64,000 bases of DNA from Leptura quadrifasciata (GCA_963675555.1 OY776673.1:20080351-20144350); one strand, 5' to 3'. Shown: positions 1 to 12,422, counted from the stretch's first letter. Numbers and translations: made by a program. Notes: generated by a model not told the origin, from the sequence alone.

Positions 1-228
1 TCTATTATCTGTGTAACATGAATATTAGTGTATAAAAAGCTTAATACTATTTGTATGATAATTGTATCTTTTCTCTGTCTTTTTCACATATTCTGTTTTC
101 TATAACTCTACATTCTGTTTATTGTATTTATTATATTCTACTGATCTGTAATATTTGTACCTTATATACATTATTATTGTAATTGTTCCCACCCTGTAAC
201 TGGTTACCTGTTGGGTGGTTGTATCTAA

Positions 229-263
<35 letters not shown>

Positions 264-264
264 A
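1..264 (+). mobile_element. 3' end of a non-LTR retrotransposon (family A)
   Basis: Non-coding 3' UTR and tail of a LINE whose body lies left of the window. It ends in about nine TAAA units (about 227-264), preceded by a short hairpin with a TGTAA loop. The same arrangement ends the LINE copies at 36128, 61570 and 64000, which do carry reverse transcriptase sequence, so I assign this piece to the same family by its 3' end alone. No coding sequence remains in the window. Orientation is given by the tail. The short open frame running antisense through it is a product of the tail repeat. Confidence 0.7.
189..218 (+). other. 3'-terminal RNA hairpin of family A LINE
   Basis: CCACCC (189-194) pairs with GGGTGG (213-218) around a loop beginning TGTAACTGG, directly before the TAAA tail. 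Equivalent folds with different stem sequence occur at 36195-36238 (minus), 61525-61553 and 63899-63935. Likely the structure the element's reverse transcriptase recognises; this role is inferred from position. Confidence 0.55.
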
Positions 265-464
265 CAATGTATTTAAAGTTCTGGTAATGGAATGTATAAG
301 AGAGACAACGAATTGAAATTTTGATAATGACTGGCTATGGAGACAAGCCCCGAACACAAACTCTGGTTAGCGAATTATTTAATAGTAAATACCATGATCG
401 ACTGTTAGCAAAATAGCAAAGGATTTCCGAGATTGTGGTCATGAGAGAGATAATTTTCGGGAGG

Positions 465-1700
465 ACGTCTTGCAATTTCAGAAAATAAACAGTTAGACAT
501 TTTGCTGACTATAGAGGACAATCCTCACAAAGCAAATCGCGAAGAGCAGTCAATTGGTCAGTCAACTGTTTTAAAATATTTCAGAAATAATAAATGGCCT
601 TATAGTTGGGTCAATCTGGATTTCAAAACGACAGTGTTTTTTTCGAACTTTCTTTTTGTGTATATTATGTAGTCGAACTCCCCCAATCATCTCGTCAAGT
701 TTGCGGGCTCGAGGGGGTGGTGGGAGAGGGGCGAAAATTTACATATAAAGATAGGGAAAATCAGTTTTTCGGACATAACTCGCTTAGTTTGATTCGAATC
801 GAAAAAGTGTAAAATGGATAAAATAAAGGGCTCGCCAAAACGCGTAAACTTAATTTTGACTCGTCGAAATTGGTCCAGTGGTTCTCGAGATATTGCGATT
901 GAAGTTACGGATTTGTATACGGATTTTTCACTGCGGCGGAAACGTAATGAGAGCCGTTTTCGCGTTTTTTTTGGGAAGAAACTGACTTGGCGACTTTTTC
1001 TTCTTCCTCCGATAGACATTAAGGACGTAAGTGTTGTGTCAAACAAAAACTGATTTCCCCATCTTTACATGTAAATTTCCCCCCCTCCATCACCCCCTCG
1101 TGCCCGCAAACATGGCCAGATGATAGGGGGAGTCCGACTACATAACATATACAAAAAAAAATATTCGAAAAAAACACTGTCGTTTCGGGACATGTTTCGT
1201 GTCAGATCGATCCCACTATTAACGAAGATGATTTCGACAGCAGAGTAAAATTTTGCGAAACCATGAAGGAATGATGTAATATCAATTTCAATACCACATT
1301 TCTTAAGTCGAGTACTTTCCTCTGATCAGGCCACCTTCTGTTCAAATGGCGCTGTAAATAGCCAAAATTGTCGATATTGGTCACATGGAAATCCACACTA
1401 GTCGAGGCACATACCTAGTTTCCACAGAAAGTTAACGTGTGGGCTGGAATTGTTGTAACCACAATTTTGGGTCCATTATTTATTGAAGGTTCAATAAATG
1501 GTGAAAAATATTTGGAGCGGCTCCAACAAAACATAATTCCAGGATTTGTCGCAAATTTTCTCATACAGATGGATTGGAAGACGCGGATCAATAGAATGGC
1601 CAGCTAGGTCTCGGGACCTAATTCCATTGGATTATTTTCTATGGGGTTACTTTAAATCATTTCATTTTAGTCCAAAAGACATCTAGCACTTAGGACCAAA
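465..1700 (+). pseudogene. Mariner-like transposase relic, copy 1
   Basis: Decayed transposase of the Tc1/mariner superfamily, of the arthropod type that carries an N-terminal DUF4817-like domain (family recognised from memory). Recognisable pieces in order: the helix-turn-helix region with IGQSTVLKYF (about 545-585); a piece with DFDSRVKFCETM (about 1224-1262); a first catalytic block reading SDQATF near 1320; VNVWAGIV near 1437 leading into YLERLQQNIIPGF near 1510-1550; and RWIGRRG followed by WPARSRDLIPLDYFLWG near 1568-1650. The second catalytic block (QQDGAPPH in the copy at 3.9 kb) is missing, so there is an internal deletion near 1555. Several frameshifts and a 560-bp insertion at 626-1185 also interrupt it. 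It cannot encode a transposase. Confidence 0.75.
626..1185. mobile_element. Foldback MITE with ~143-bp inverted arms
   Basis: The left arm (626-769) is the imperfect reverse complement of the right arm (1044-1185). Both begin with AAACGACAGTG from the outside, and both contain a G-rich block, a ACATRTAAAGATRGGG-like stretch and ATCAGTTTTT. The 274-bp middle is unique here and encodes nothing recognisable. The element interrupts mariner copy 1 between its helix-turn-helix and catalytic regions, so it inserted after that copy. I see no clear target duplication. This is a non-autonomous DNA element; its helper family is unknown. Confidence 0.8.
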
Positions 1701-2206
1701 AAAATGTCTTTACAGTCAAACCCACTTATAGTGAGGTGGCTTGGAACTGTATTTCAAGATTACTGTTATCTGGGGATAAAAGCACCAAATTTGGCATGAA
1801 GGTACCTTAGGGTATACTAGTAAATGTTAGCGTAGGAGCCCTCTGGAATTTCTAAAAATTTTTATATACAACACTAAAATCCCAAATGGCCGACAAATAT
1901 GACAAAATATTTGCATTATACTGTTAATTTTGAATTACAGGTTTAAGCCACCTAAGTACGCTACACACCTAACTTAGGGTAGTCTACATGTTAAAAAAAT
2001 ATAACAAAATATATACATATCATTTATTACAGCAATATACAGAGTGGGGCAGTAGTGCGTCAGACCTCGATATCTCTAGTTCTACGATAGCTAGAAATTT
2101 TTAAAAAAATTGCAAGTAAACTAGATAAGACAGTGTATAACTGGAAATTATTTTCGAACATACAGGGCGAGCCAAGACGAAATTACTGGACCAAGTGCCT
2201 TTTTTT
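1701..2206. other. AT-rich spacer, possible mariner C-terminus remnant
   Basis: No gene can be supported. The first 100 bases may be the eroded C-terminal coding part of mariner copy 1. Near 2038 and 2161 are two TACAGRGYGRG-like motifs of the kind that end many arthropod mariner elements, but I could not pair either with a matching inverted end. Confidence 0.4.
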
Positions 2207-2473
2207 TAAATGTAATGCTATATATATATATATCAGTACATTTTTTAAAATCTCTTTCTAGACTCTATTCGTTCCTATATTAGCATTGAATATCTCCCAA
2301 CCACTTGGATGTAATGAATTTTTTGTTGAAATAATGCAATCTGCAGATGGATATTAAAAAAATCACCACTGTCACGATTATAGGTTTTAAGAAAAACTTA
2401 TGTGAATACCAGTTACGAGATATCTAATTAATGTTTTTGAATCATTTTCATTTCCTAAAAATGTACAGGGTGG

Positions 2474-2805
2474 CCAAGAATTATTTTTCAATTAAGAACA
2501 ATTTAAATTGAATTTTCTCATTTTTTTTCAAATGGAACATCCTGTATATTTTTCGACGATGTGATGTAGAAATGAAAATATAACATTTTTTGTAAGCACT
2601 TCCTTATGGCTAATAGCAACCATTTTCGTTTATAAATAAATGTTTATTTTTCAATTTAGAACTTTTTAAATTGAATTATCTCAATTTTTTCAAATAGAAC
2701 ACCCTGTATATTTTTCGACGATGTGATGTAGAAATGAAAAACGAACTTTTTTGTAAGTACTTCCCTATGGATAATTGCAACCATTTTCGTCATATAAATA
2801 AATAA
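2474..2805. repeat. Two tandem ~168-bp units in the left arm
   Basis: Two neighbouring units share the stretch GTATATTTTTCGACGATGTG, the following TGATGTAGAAATGAAAA and a later GCAACCATTTTCGT. The right arm of the element holds only one unit (about 4240-4400, inverted), so the duplication arose in the left arm. Sequence differences between the units show it is not recent. Confidence 0.75.
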
Positions 2806-3155
2806 GTGTCAAATTCAAGAATAAACTAAAAAAAGGAGGTTCCCTTAAATAATTCATTAGAAAAATTTATAATAGGTGTGCGACGCGTTGCCCATTTTGA
2901 TTGACACACGCCTTTATGTAATTTTGAAATGAGACCATTTACTGGGACCATTTCTTCCAATCCATTGAAATGAATAAATAGTATTTAACCGGTCCTTTAT
3001 TGTAACGTATTTTTGTAAATTTTTTTGCCGTTTTCTTTATTCAACAAGCAATAAAATCTCAGTTTGGTATACATTGTCGTGTACAAAGGAGCATTTATCA
3101 CACTTATCGGTAGTTACAATTTGTATTGAATTTAAAATATTTGGAATTTTACAAT

Positions 3156-4250
3156 ATGAATTTTAATAAAGCGGAACTTGTAGACATGACTTTTGTTTTG
3201 GGCGAGTCAGGCAGAAATTGTTTACTTGTCAATAGAATTTATCACCAACGCTATCCTGAAAGAAGGATTCCTGATGTTAGCAGCTTGCAACACCTTCTCG
3301 ATAGATTTTTAGAAACTGGAAAGTCGAATATAAAAAAAGTGAAAGAATAAAACGTGTTGTCAATAAAGAAAATGAGTTTTCTGTGGTGCTGGCAACAGTT
3401 GAGAACCCCCATGTTAGTCAAAGAGAAGTGAGCTCATTAGTAGGAATAAGTAGACGGTCCGTGGGTGAAATCTTAAAAACAAATAAGTTGCATGCATATC
3501 TTATTCAAATACACCAGGAATTATCTGACGATAATTTTCAAAAGCGCCTACAGTTTTGTAATTGGGCCAGAGGTGAAATGCAACATAGTCTCAACTTCTT
3601 CAATACCGTTTTATTCAGTGATGAGGCAACTTTTCATAAAAATGGATTTGTTAATTGGCACAATTTCCATTATAATTCTTTGGAAAATCCTCACTTTTTT
3701 ATGCAAGTTGTGATAACCAACACAGATGGTCTATAAATTTTTGGGGAAGAAGTATTGGAGAACATGTAATAGAGCCACATTTCTTTGATGGTACATTGGA
3801 CTGGACATATTTATTTTCATTTTTTGGAAAACCATCTGCCACAATTATTGGTAAATCCCCCTGAAAGAATTCGAAATAGGATGTGGTTTCAGCAAGATGG
3901 TGCTCCACCACATTATATAAATGCAGTTAGAGACCACTTAAATAATACCTACCCTAATCAATGGATTGGAAGAAATGAACCCACTAAATAGCCTGCTAGA
4001 TCCCCAGATCTTACAAAAATGGATTTATTTTTATGGGGATACGTGAAGGATATCGTTTATAGAGACACACCAACAACAGTACAAAATATGAAGGAAATAA
4101 TAACTGCCTTTATGTCTATCACACCGGCAGTTTTAGGAACAGTGGGAACTTCATTTCAAAAGCGCATAGAGATCTATGTCAATCAAAATGGGCAACACGA
4201 GTTATTTGAAGAAACCTCTTTTCTTAAGTTTATTTTTGAATTTTGTAATT
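3156..4250 (+). pseudogene. Mariner-like transposase, copy in 2.4-kb element
   Basis: DDE/D transposase of the Tc1/mariner superfamily, which would cut and paste the element at TA sites. The N-terminus (from the ATG at 3156) has the YPERRIPD segment typical of DUF4817-type mariner proteins. A helix-turn-helix follows (VSQREVSSLVGISRRSV, about 3410-3465). The catalytic blocks are SDEATF (about 3618), WFQQDGAPPH (about 3883) and PARSPDL (about 3992), with 36 residues between the second and third Asp if the stop is counted as one. Breaks: a frameshift near 3340 with loss of the linker, frameshifts near 3715 and 3800, and an in-frame TAG at 3988-3990 just before PARSPD. The C-terminus runs to about 4250. 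Not functional as it stands. Confidence 0.8.
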
Positions 4251-4667
4251 ATTGCTCAATAAAACGAAATTGGTTGCAACCAGCCCTAGAAAAGTACTTA
4301 CAAAAAAATGTTCGTTTTTCATTTCTACATCATATCGTCGAAAAATATACAGGGTGCTCCATTTGAAAAAATTGAGAACATTTAATTAAAAATGTTCTTA
4401 ATTGAAAAATATCTTTTGGCCACCCTGTACATTTTTAGAAAATAAAAATGATTCAAGAACATTAATTCGTAATTGGTATTCACACCAGTTTTACTTAAAA
4501 CCCATAAATGTGACTGTGGTGATTTTTTTAATATCCATCTGCAGATTGCATTATTTCAACAAAAAAATTCGCCACATCCAAGTGGTTGGGAGATATTCAA
4601 TGCTAATATAGGAATGAATAGAGCCTAGAAAGAGGCTTCAAAAAATGTACCGATAAACATAGCATTT

Positions 4668-5840
4668 AATCGATTCATTGCATGATCGGGAAACCTTTGG
4701 AATTATCATCCAAACTGGTACCCGTGGCTCTGAAACCTTATTACACAAAATCCTGTGGAGAAGGAATCACTTGCTGTGTTTGTGTGTTGGTTGTAAAAAT
4801 ACCTGCTTGATAAACTGCCCTTCGGATATGTTGCAGAAGCGCAGCCTCAATCAGTGCATTGCTCGATTCTTCTCACAGAAAAGCTCTATCCTATCTGGTT
4901 GATAGTGCTGAAAAGAGTGGTTTTATCATATAGAACAACAGTCAGTCGTTTCAGCTTCTTGAAGTGTTCAGAGTGGACTTTCAGCAGTTGGAATGAATGA
5001 GTGGCCAAATACACAAATGTATCAGTAACATCTTGAAATTCTTGCCATGTTTCCCAAATGGACTTCTTACTCTTATCTTTGAAGGCGAAAGTTGTGCCGC
5101 AACCAGAGAATGAGTGAAACGCAAATAGTGCTCATGATTTTGTCTCACCCATGATTGTACAAATGGTGTTGTTGTGGTAAAACCTGTAATGCTTGCCCAT
5201 GCCAAAGGCCACCCAGATATCGGTCAAAGGTTGAGTCACTATTAGATCATAGAACGTGCCAGCAAGGATGACAATCACATCTGTGTCTACAGTGCGCAAA
5301 AAGATACTCTGTGCCCCTTGCTGTAGTGAATGGAATACATGAACCACAAGCCTCGTGTCTGCTTCTTCATGATTACAGTTTATATTTGCTTTCCCTGTTG
5401 TGACATATGCATCTTTGCCTGGCGGCCAGTTGAACTCTACAACCTTGGAAGTGAAAAAGATGAACGCTTCCTTCTTGTTCATTAAGTCACGGAGAAAGTT
5501 CATCCAATTTCGTGGCAGTTCGGTGTTGCCAGATACTTTCCTTCGAATACCCTCACCTCTTTTCTCCCGGGTAGACTCCTGAACTGTCTGGAATGTAGAT
5601 GTCTCAAAGAACATCTATTAGGTATTTCCAAATGCTTATGAAGGTAAGGTAGAAATATCTTATCAGCATACTGATTGAAGGTGTCGACACCAGTAATGGG
5701 CAGGCAGCGGGCGATGACAGCATCGTCCAGAAATTTGAAGTAATAGGTTGATGGGGGCTCTGATTGGCCTGGCTGCTCAAGACATTGCAATATTCCAGCC
5801 TTGTTAGTTGACAAAGTTTACCAAAGTCTGAAGTACTCAT
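4668..5840 (-). pseudogene. PIN-like TE-associated protein, decayed
   Basis: Read on the minus strand across several frames, this matches from memory a multicopy animal protein family (insects, cnidarians, molluscs) with a PIN-like nuclease fold. The signature is NHEEADTRLVVH (about 5380-5345) then LRTVDTDVIVILAG (about 5300-5255). Next come DIWVAFGMGK, a degraded HSFTGCDT-like segment and KKSIWETW (about 5070). A late segment ends in VPVWMIIPKVSRSC, close to the start of the Cys-rich tail. The N-terminal part is present to about 5840. Stops and frameshifts are frequent. The family usually continues with a Cys-rich tail, lost here where the mariner-like element begins at 4666. Biological role unknown; assignment by pattern memory. 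Confidence 0.5.
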
Positions 5841-8800
5841 TTAAATCAAATTCTCGGTTATGTATAGAAATATATAATTGGCTAAATAGTTCCACATTGT
5901 TCTAAAGGACTTTCAGCTTCTTCCTCTGTTGAGATATTGCTTTATGCTTTAGAGTATTTTGAAGTATTTTCTTGATATGAAAAACACAACGGGAGATATT
6001 CAACAAGAAATCAGAAAAACGGGGTTCGAAAATAAATTGTTTAAAAAAAGATATTTCGTAGGGCCAGCATTGAAAAAAATATTTGTCCTCAACTTCTATT
6101 TGCCCGAATTAACAAAAGCCACCTTTTCAGACAATTCCGAAGTATAGATTGATCCCATTAATGCTATTCTTAATTACTTAGTTTGGTTATTTATTTAATT
6201 GGACTTATTGACACCACCACTACCTACTTAGTGTCTAATTTAGTGTTCTTGTCTTCATTGTAGCATTTAAAGTTCTCTTTATTATACTAAAGAATTGTAT
6301 TGTCAGCTTTGCTAAATAAACTATTATTCTCTGCCTCTCTCTGTCCACTAGTAGTTGTAAATTAATAAAAAAAAATATCGTCTGTCAAGGCGGAATCTTT
6401 TAGTGAACTTAACAATGTAATCGTTTCAACTAACATTACAAATGTGAGTTGTTGAAAATAGGTTTAGTCTTAAAATGTATTAGTTATAGAGCGCATATTA
6501 AATGAATAAAGAAGGTTTACAAGCTGCTTATTCAACTTAAAGCGACTTTCGTCAAACTGATGTAAAGTTCGCCCACGGTTTATAAACACTTTTTTATCCA
6601 ATTTCCTGCTAATGAAAAAATCAGCCTGCAAAACTAAGTAAATTTTCATTTTCCAGCGCTGTGTTACATGGCTGTTTTCACTTCGTAAAACAGGATGAAA
6701 CGCAGAGCCAACTTGGTGCTAAAATCTTAGATCCGAAAGTTTCAAAGAAGCAGGAAGTTCAATAAATCTGTAGTCGTTAAAGGCATTCTATTGCATACTG
6801 AACAGTTTGATTTTTTATTGTTAGGTCACGACCCCCAATGGCGGATCGTCGTATCTTTAAAATCACCCTCCGTTATAAAAATATGTTCTATCAAAATTCA
6901 TGGGAATAACTTAAACACTTTTTATCGACGATAAGTTTATACTCCAGGGAAAAAGGTTTCCGTGAAATAAAAACCACAAATCATCATTTTATCAAAAGTG
7001 CATGCAAATAATTAAGGCCGGTGTAAATATTGATATCTCATAATCAATTAATCTAACAGATACATATTTAAACAGTTTAAGTTTTATACCGTTAATTAAA
7101 TAACAAGAATTATTGGAAATGTCTCATCATGCCTATAGCAAGAGTCAAACACCAGATCATTATACAACAGTTACATATAATTCTTAAAATAGTCCAAATT
7201 AAATATCAACAACAAGAAATAATAAATGAAAAACTTTTTGATTTGATGAAAAACATTTTCGAAAATAAATTAAAAATTCAAATTAGCGTTTAGATTATGG
7301 TCCACAAAATTACATCATTATATATTCAATTTTCTCACGCTTGTGTGAAAAATTCTTGATGCATAAAAAGTATTAAAGTCAAATTCCTAGTTTGATTGTA
7401 CTAAGAATTTGTAAGATATGAAAAATTAATCCTGTAAGGTATGAAAAATTAAACTTTGGTCGCCACTGTAGACCCTGCGGTGAAGATAAAGCTTAACTTA
7501 GATACAGTGCCTTTGTATAGATGAGCTTATAGCATTTCGATGTTCAATGAGGCAGTTTACGTTTATCTACACAAATATACAGCTGCTAGACAGCTATTCT
7601 AGGAGGCAAGAGTCGTAGGTAAGGGTGGTTAACCCACTAATTAGAGCGCTACACTATAATGCGAGAAACTTAGAGGTGTGTGGGCGCCATGGGCTATAGT
7701 AGCCCAGAAAGATAATAGAATAAATACACACGAGATAAAATAGCAAATTTAATCTCGTACGGAAAAGGTAAACAGGTACGCCAATAACAATCACAAGCTT
7801 AAAAAAATAATATATACAGTAACACGCAATAAGCAAAAGCTTTAACACGAGACAGAAATATATAGCGTAAACAATACGATACCAATTATCACAAAAATTT
7901 ACAAAATTTACTCAAATATTCTAAATATCGTACTGTATTTATACTTATCCATACCAGGGGCTTAAAAATTATTTTTGGTACTCGCTAGCTTCGCAATACA
8001 CTCCCTTATCAGGGACGGGTGATGTCGACACCAAGTAAAACTGTGTTATGACGAACAAAATTTCCAATACAGAAATTAATTTACGTGGTTACCCCGGAGT
8101 ACCAAAATTAACATTCATAAATGAGTAAAAGTAAAAACACAATATATAATAAAATATAGGTATCGTATAGCTCAGATAGCCAAGAGTTATGTAAACTATG
8201 TTTTAATAAGCTGCCAGAAAATTATAACCTACTGGCAGGTATGTTGTTAACATATTCTACTGTATTGGAAAGACTTCCTTGTTGTGAGAGTGAGTTGTTG
8301 TGAGAAGGTAGGTTATGCTGCTGACTGACTCATTAGCTCAGTAGATGGGTCGTCGGTGTATTTAATGGCTATTGATTCTTATTGAAAGACTGAGTAACAA
8401 ACTTTCTATTGTTATATTTAGACTAACTTTATGAATATTTAATGGTTATTTAGGTCAATAATATTTTTATCTTTTAGGGTGCTAATAACTTTACTATTTG
8501 CATAAGGTGTGATCTGATCAACTAGAATGATAAATATTAATTGATATAACTAATATGTATGTTAATGAATAAAATTTATGCAAATTTAATTATATTAATT
8601 CTGTATGTACCTGAATATTATTAAATAACTGATTAAATAAAACATTCATTAGAATTTCTTTAGTTTTAATATAAACTAATAAACTGTGGTAACAGTTTTA
8701 TTAGAAACTGAAACACTAGGTTATGATTGTTATAAATCATTGAAACTGAATTGCTTTCAAACAGCGGGGACAGACACAATTTATTTGAACTTCAAACACA

Positions 8801-10635
8801 TAAATATACCTAATAGTATTCAATTACCAAGGAGCTGAACAATCAAGATTTACACTGCCTATATCAAGTTAATTTTATAGTTAAAACCAAACCATTAATA
8901 AATATCGACATACAAATTTAGTTGTTGATATTGTGAACGATCCATCTTTACACATCTGAAGGACTTTTATTATATTTTCCAAAGTGGATATTAAACGTTA
9001 AATCGACTTTTTCCAACTGTTTCAGACGGAGAATGATACAAAATCTATACTTACTCTTCGTTTTTGCTTAACTGCTTCACCGATGGCACCAATTGGACGT
9101 CGTAACACTATAAATCTAACACAGTAAATACTAACACTTTCTTAAATTTAAACCTGAAAAGGAATTTTGAAACACAAGAAAAAGACAATATAAAAAATAT
9201 ATATTAAATCTTTTAAAAAAATTATGTTTTTACAAAACGTTCAAGAAAAATGTATTGACAAACTATAGTCTGGCCCGTGTACAACACATAGTGAGGAACG
9301 GAGCGACTCATAATGTACCAACTACCATCCAATGTTTAGTTTTTAGCTAACGATTACACAAAAAGATTCAGTAAAAAGTTCAATGTTTATAAATTTTTGG
9401 TGGGCTTTTGCTTGCCTGTCTATTGACGTATTTTCAGTTCAATATCAATTTTGGTCGCTCCTCGGAACTTAAAAATACTTGAATCGCAACTTTGAATTAT
9501 ATTTTGCAATTATAGATTCATACGTTCAGGCAAGGCGGTCCCATGGACGTTCTCAGTACATGGTAATTATACTTTTTTGACGCCGAATCACTGAGGAACC
9601 GGTTTAGGGCAAATACCGTTAAAACCCATCATTTTCCCGTCAAAATCGACTGCTAGAAAATGACTCGGCACCCTCGACGCTAAGGGCTATTTTCGCTAAA
9701 ACTCTCGAAATACTTTGACTAGAGACTGGATTAACTTGCCCTCATATTTAACACAACGCATGAGTTGCAGTGCTTAACAACGTTGATTCGTAAAAAGGTT
9801 TTTATTTTCAAAATTTCCGAACTTAAAATGTTACACAAGCATTAGCGTTTTGTTGGTAATATGTTATTATTACACTTAACGCGCCAGGCTTGTAACTTGT
9901 AATTCAGCGCTCGGCGGGGCACATAGCCCGGAGAGTAGCTGTTGGTTGCAGTCTGGTTACGGTCCTTATAGTAAAATAAGGATTTTATAGAGGAGTTTGC
10001 GACTAAAAATATTATGTTTTAATATTCCGCCCTCTAAAAGCACATTTGAACTATTTTTATATTTGTCTGGTGTAAATCAATTGTGAATGTAAAATAAATA
10101 TGTGAGATTTCACAGTAATTTATGTGACATTCACCACCGATACAACCGAGCGCTCCATTTAAAACAGGCGAGATGTTCTCGTAGTAGTAGATAACGCCGT
10201 CACTACAGCTTACATTCGCTGCTATCGTTCCTCGTAATATAAGCAGGGAAAGTTTTATTGCAGTAATTGTCGGAACGCACAAAATTTTATTCTGTATAGC
10301 AATAATCCTCTCCCAATATCTCCCTTTGGAGCATTTTTCGCAAACTTTTGAGTGACTAAGATATATTATGCCTGCAGATTATAGTGCTTGAGACTCTTCG
10401 TCCTAACTTTTAACTTCACGTCGATGTAATGATTTACTCGAGTTTTTGTTTCCGGAACTCCATTATACTCACGTCGTTTATACCGTAATAATTTATATTT
10501 TCATATAATGAAAAATCAAGAGATGTGCCAGGAAGACGTTGACGCAGAAGAAATATATTAGATACGTGTTTTAGTGTCGGCTTATTTATGTTTGGAATTA
10601 TTTCTCTTGTAACTGATACTGTGTGATTCATTTTG
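5841..10635. other. Gene-free AT-rich DNA
   Basis: No reading frame here could be tied to a family. A tRNA-like A-box sequence (TTAGCTCAGTAGATGGG) occurs near 8332 without a B box. A sequence on the minus strand at 9048-9125 reads open into a good splice donor (GTAAGTAT). The stretch 9880-9960 is locally GC-richer. The minus-strand frames at 10034-10282 and 10434-10652 are open but unrecognised. Nothing here is strong enough to call a gene. Confidence 0.5.
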
Positions 10636-10822
10636 TTAAAGTAAATAGCCAAAATTGTTGTTATTGGTCACATGAAAATCCACATCGGGCGATGATAACC
10701 AATTTCGACAGAATGTTAACGTGTGGGCTGGAATTGTTGAGACTACAATTTTGGGTCCATTATTTATTGAAGTTTTATTAAATGGTAAATAGTAGTTTGT
10801 GCAACAAGAGTGAATATGATAG

Positions 10823-10895
10823 CCATATCGCACGAGAAGGAAAATTGAGTACGACGCCGTAGGCGGAGTGCCTCAATCTTTCGAGTGCGATATGG
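10823..10895. repeat. Imperfect hairpin with CCATATCGCAC arms
   Basis: CCATATCGCACGAGAAGG and what follows (10823-10849) pair with the reverse complement of about 10871-10895, ending GTGCGATATGG, around a GC-rich loop near 10850-10870. Probably an internal fold of a MITE-like insert. Confidence 0.6.
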
Positions 10896-11099
10896 ATAAT
10901 CCACTCGAGTTGTACAGTATACTTTTTCTACGACCGGATTAAGAAAAAACTACAAATAATAGTTTTAATCAAATTTTAATATACAAACTTAGCTACTGCT
11001 TAATCTTATGCTCTAGGTGAAAACATTTTATAAAAGCGGCAAACCTAGTGGTTATATCTACTCTTCGAAAAGCAAGAGATCATAGGTTCAATCCCCCCA

Positions 11100-11893
11100 C
11101 ATTCGTGCGGGCGTCTCGCAAGGATCGTGCCTGTCACCGAAGTTGTACAACTTGTACGTCTCAGACTTCCCAGAGTTCCCGAATACCAAGCTGGCCAAGT
11201 ACGTCGATGACACGGCCATGTACGCGCATTCACACAACGCACAGGCGGCAAAAATGCTGCTGAAGGCGCACATGGCTTGTGCCACGGCTTATTACGACCA
11301 GTGGAAGATTCGGGTCAACTCTGAGAAGTCTGTCGGTTCACAGAGAACCGCATAATTACACCATTCTCGATCAGGAGCAACCAAATTCCTATCAGGGGAT
11401 GCGGAAGTATCTGGGGGTTCGACTGGACAGAAGACTGACGTTCAACACCCACATAAACGAAACCATACGGACGGTCTACTCCCTGTCCAGGAGTCTGTAT
11501 CCGCTCATGGTCAGGGGTAGCAGACCAAACAAACAAAATAAGAAATTGTTGTACACGACGGTGGTCAGGCCGTCCACCACATACGCGGCGCCGGTGTTAT
11601 GCAGCATATCGGACAAGACAATGAAAAAACTAAAAGTGCTATAACACAAATACGTGCGCCTCATATCAAATTCTGGAAGATACACCTCCCTCAGAGACCT
11701 CTACGAACGCTGCAACGACATAACCCCGATAGCCGACTACGTCCAGCATATCTCCCAAAACTTCTATTCATTCAAGCTGGGCGATAGTCCGCTAACAAGA
11801 CACATTACACAAATTAGACAGCACAATACCCCATTTCGGATTAAACACCCCTTACCTTACCAGACGTTGCCAATCTTCCGGCAGTCACTCTAG
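11100..11893 (+). pseudogene. Jockey reverse transcriptase fragment
   Basis: C-terminal half of the LINE polymerase. It begins with a degraded IRAGVSQGSCLSP block, then LYNLYVSDFP and the catalytic YVDDTAMYAHS (about 11200-11235). After it come DQWKIRVNSEKS, a frameshift at about 11332, MRKYLGVRLDRRLTFNTHI (about 11399-11455), and the thumb/C-terminal segment RPSTTYAAPVLCS to about 11640. A frame change follows, with a remnant of the C-terminus (YTSLRDLYERCNDITP and onward) to 11893. The catalytic YVDD is intact, but the N-terminal half, the endonuclease and ORF1 are missing. Confidence 0.85.
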
Positions 11894-12422
11894 CCAAACT
11901 TTCACCAACTATACCTTCCCTGATACTATCCACCTTTCACTGATTTCATACCTTTCACCCGCTTTAAATCTTTCCTGTCCCTCTCTTCTTTTGTTTTTGT
12001 GTATTTTTGTGTCGCGTTTGTTGTTCCTTCGTTTCTGTTTATACATTTTTGTCTGTAAATTCTTTCTTCCGTCACTAATATTGCAACAGTATTCAAATTT
12101 TTTATACCAGAACAATCAAAATTTAGAATCACAGTTTAGGCCTGCCTTGCGCAACCCGTAGTTGAAGCAACTCGCGGTCGGTACTTCGTACGAGTTATGC
12201 TGTCGGCGTCAGTGCAAAAATTTAAAAAGTTCAGTGCTCCAGCGGTAATACCATGTTTAAGTGCCCAGTTTTTATGTTAAGCTTTCTTTTTTGAGCACCT
12301 TTTATCATATTACTTGTTTTAATTTGCCCTTTTGCAAAAGGAGTTCAGGTTGTTTTATTTTTTGTATTGTTCAATTTTTACTTTCGCCAAACCAGTCCCG
12401 TCTCGGCCCGGCCTTGCGATGC

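Larger units (their letters stand above)
2209..4666 (+). mobile_element. Mariner-like element, inverted partial dimer
   Basis: A TA dinucleotide lies on each side (2207-2208 and 4667-4668). The right arm (about 3905-4666) carries the last third of the transposase and the 3' end. The left arm (2209-about 3030) is its diverged reverse complement. That left arm lacks the segment matching about 3993-4145 and carries a tandem duplication of about 168 bp (about 2474-2641 and 2642-2805). The transposase N-terminus lies in the spacer between the arms. The left arm still reads QWIGRNGPSKW on the minus strand, where the right copy has a stop in place of the Trp. The right end abuts the PIN-like pseudogene. 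Confidence 0.7.

Noticed and set aside
2036..2206. Separate mariner element with TACAGGG-type ends
   Set aside because: The two motifs near 2038 and 2161 are in the same orientation and lack a matching inverted partner.
10034..10282. Host gene exon on the minus strand
   Set aside because: The 82-codon frame has some protein-like composition but no recognisable family, no clear splice sites and no partner exons.
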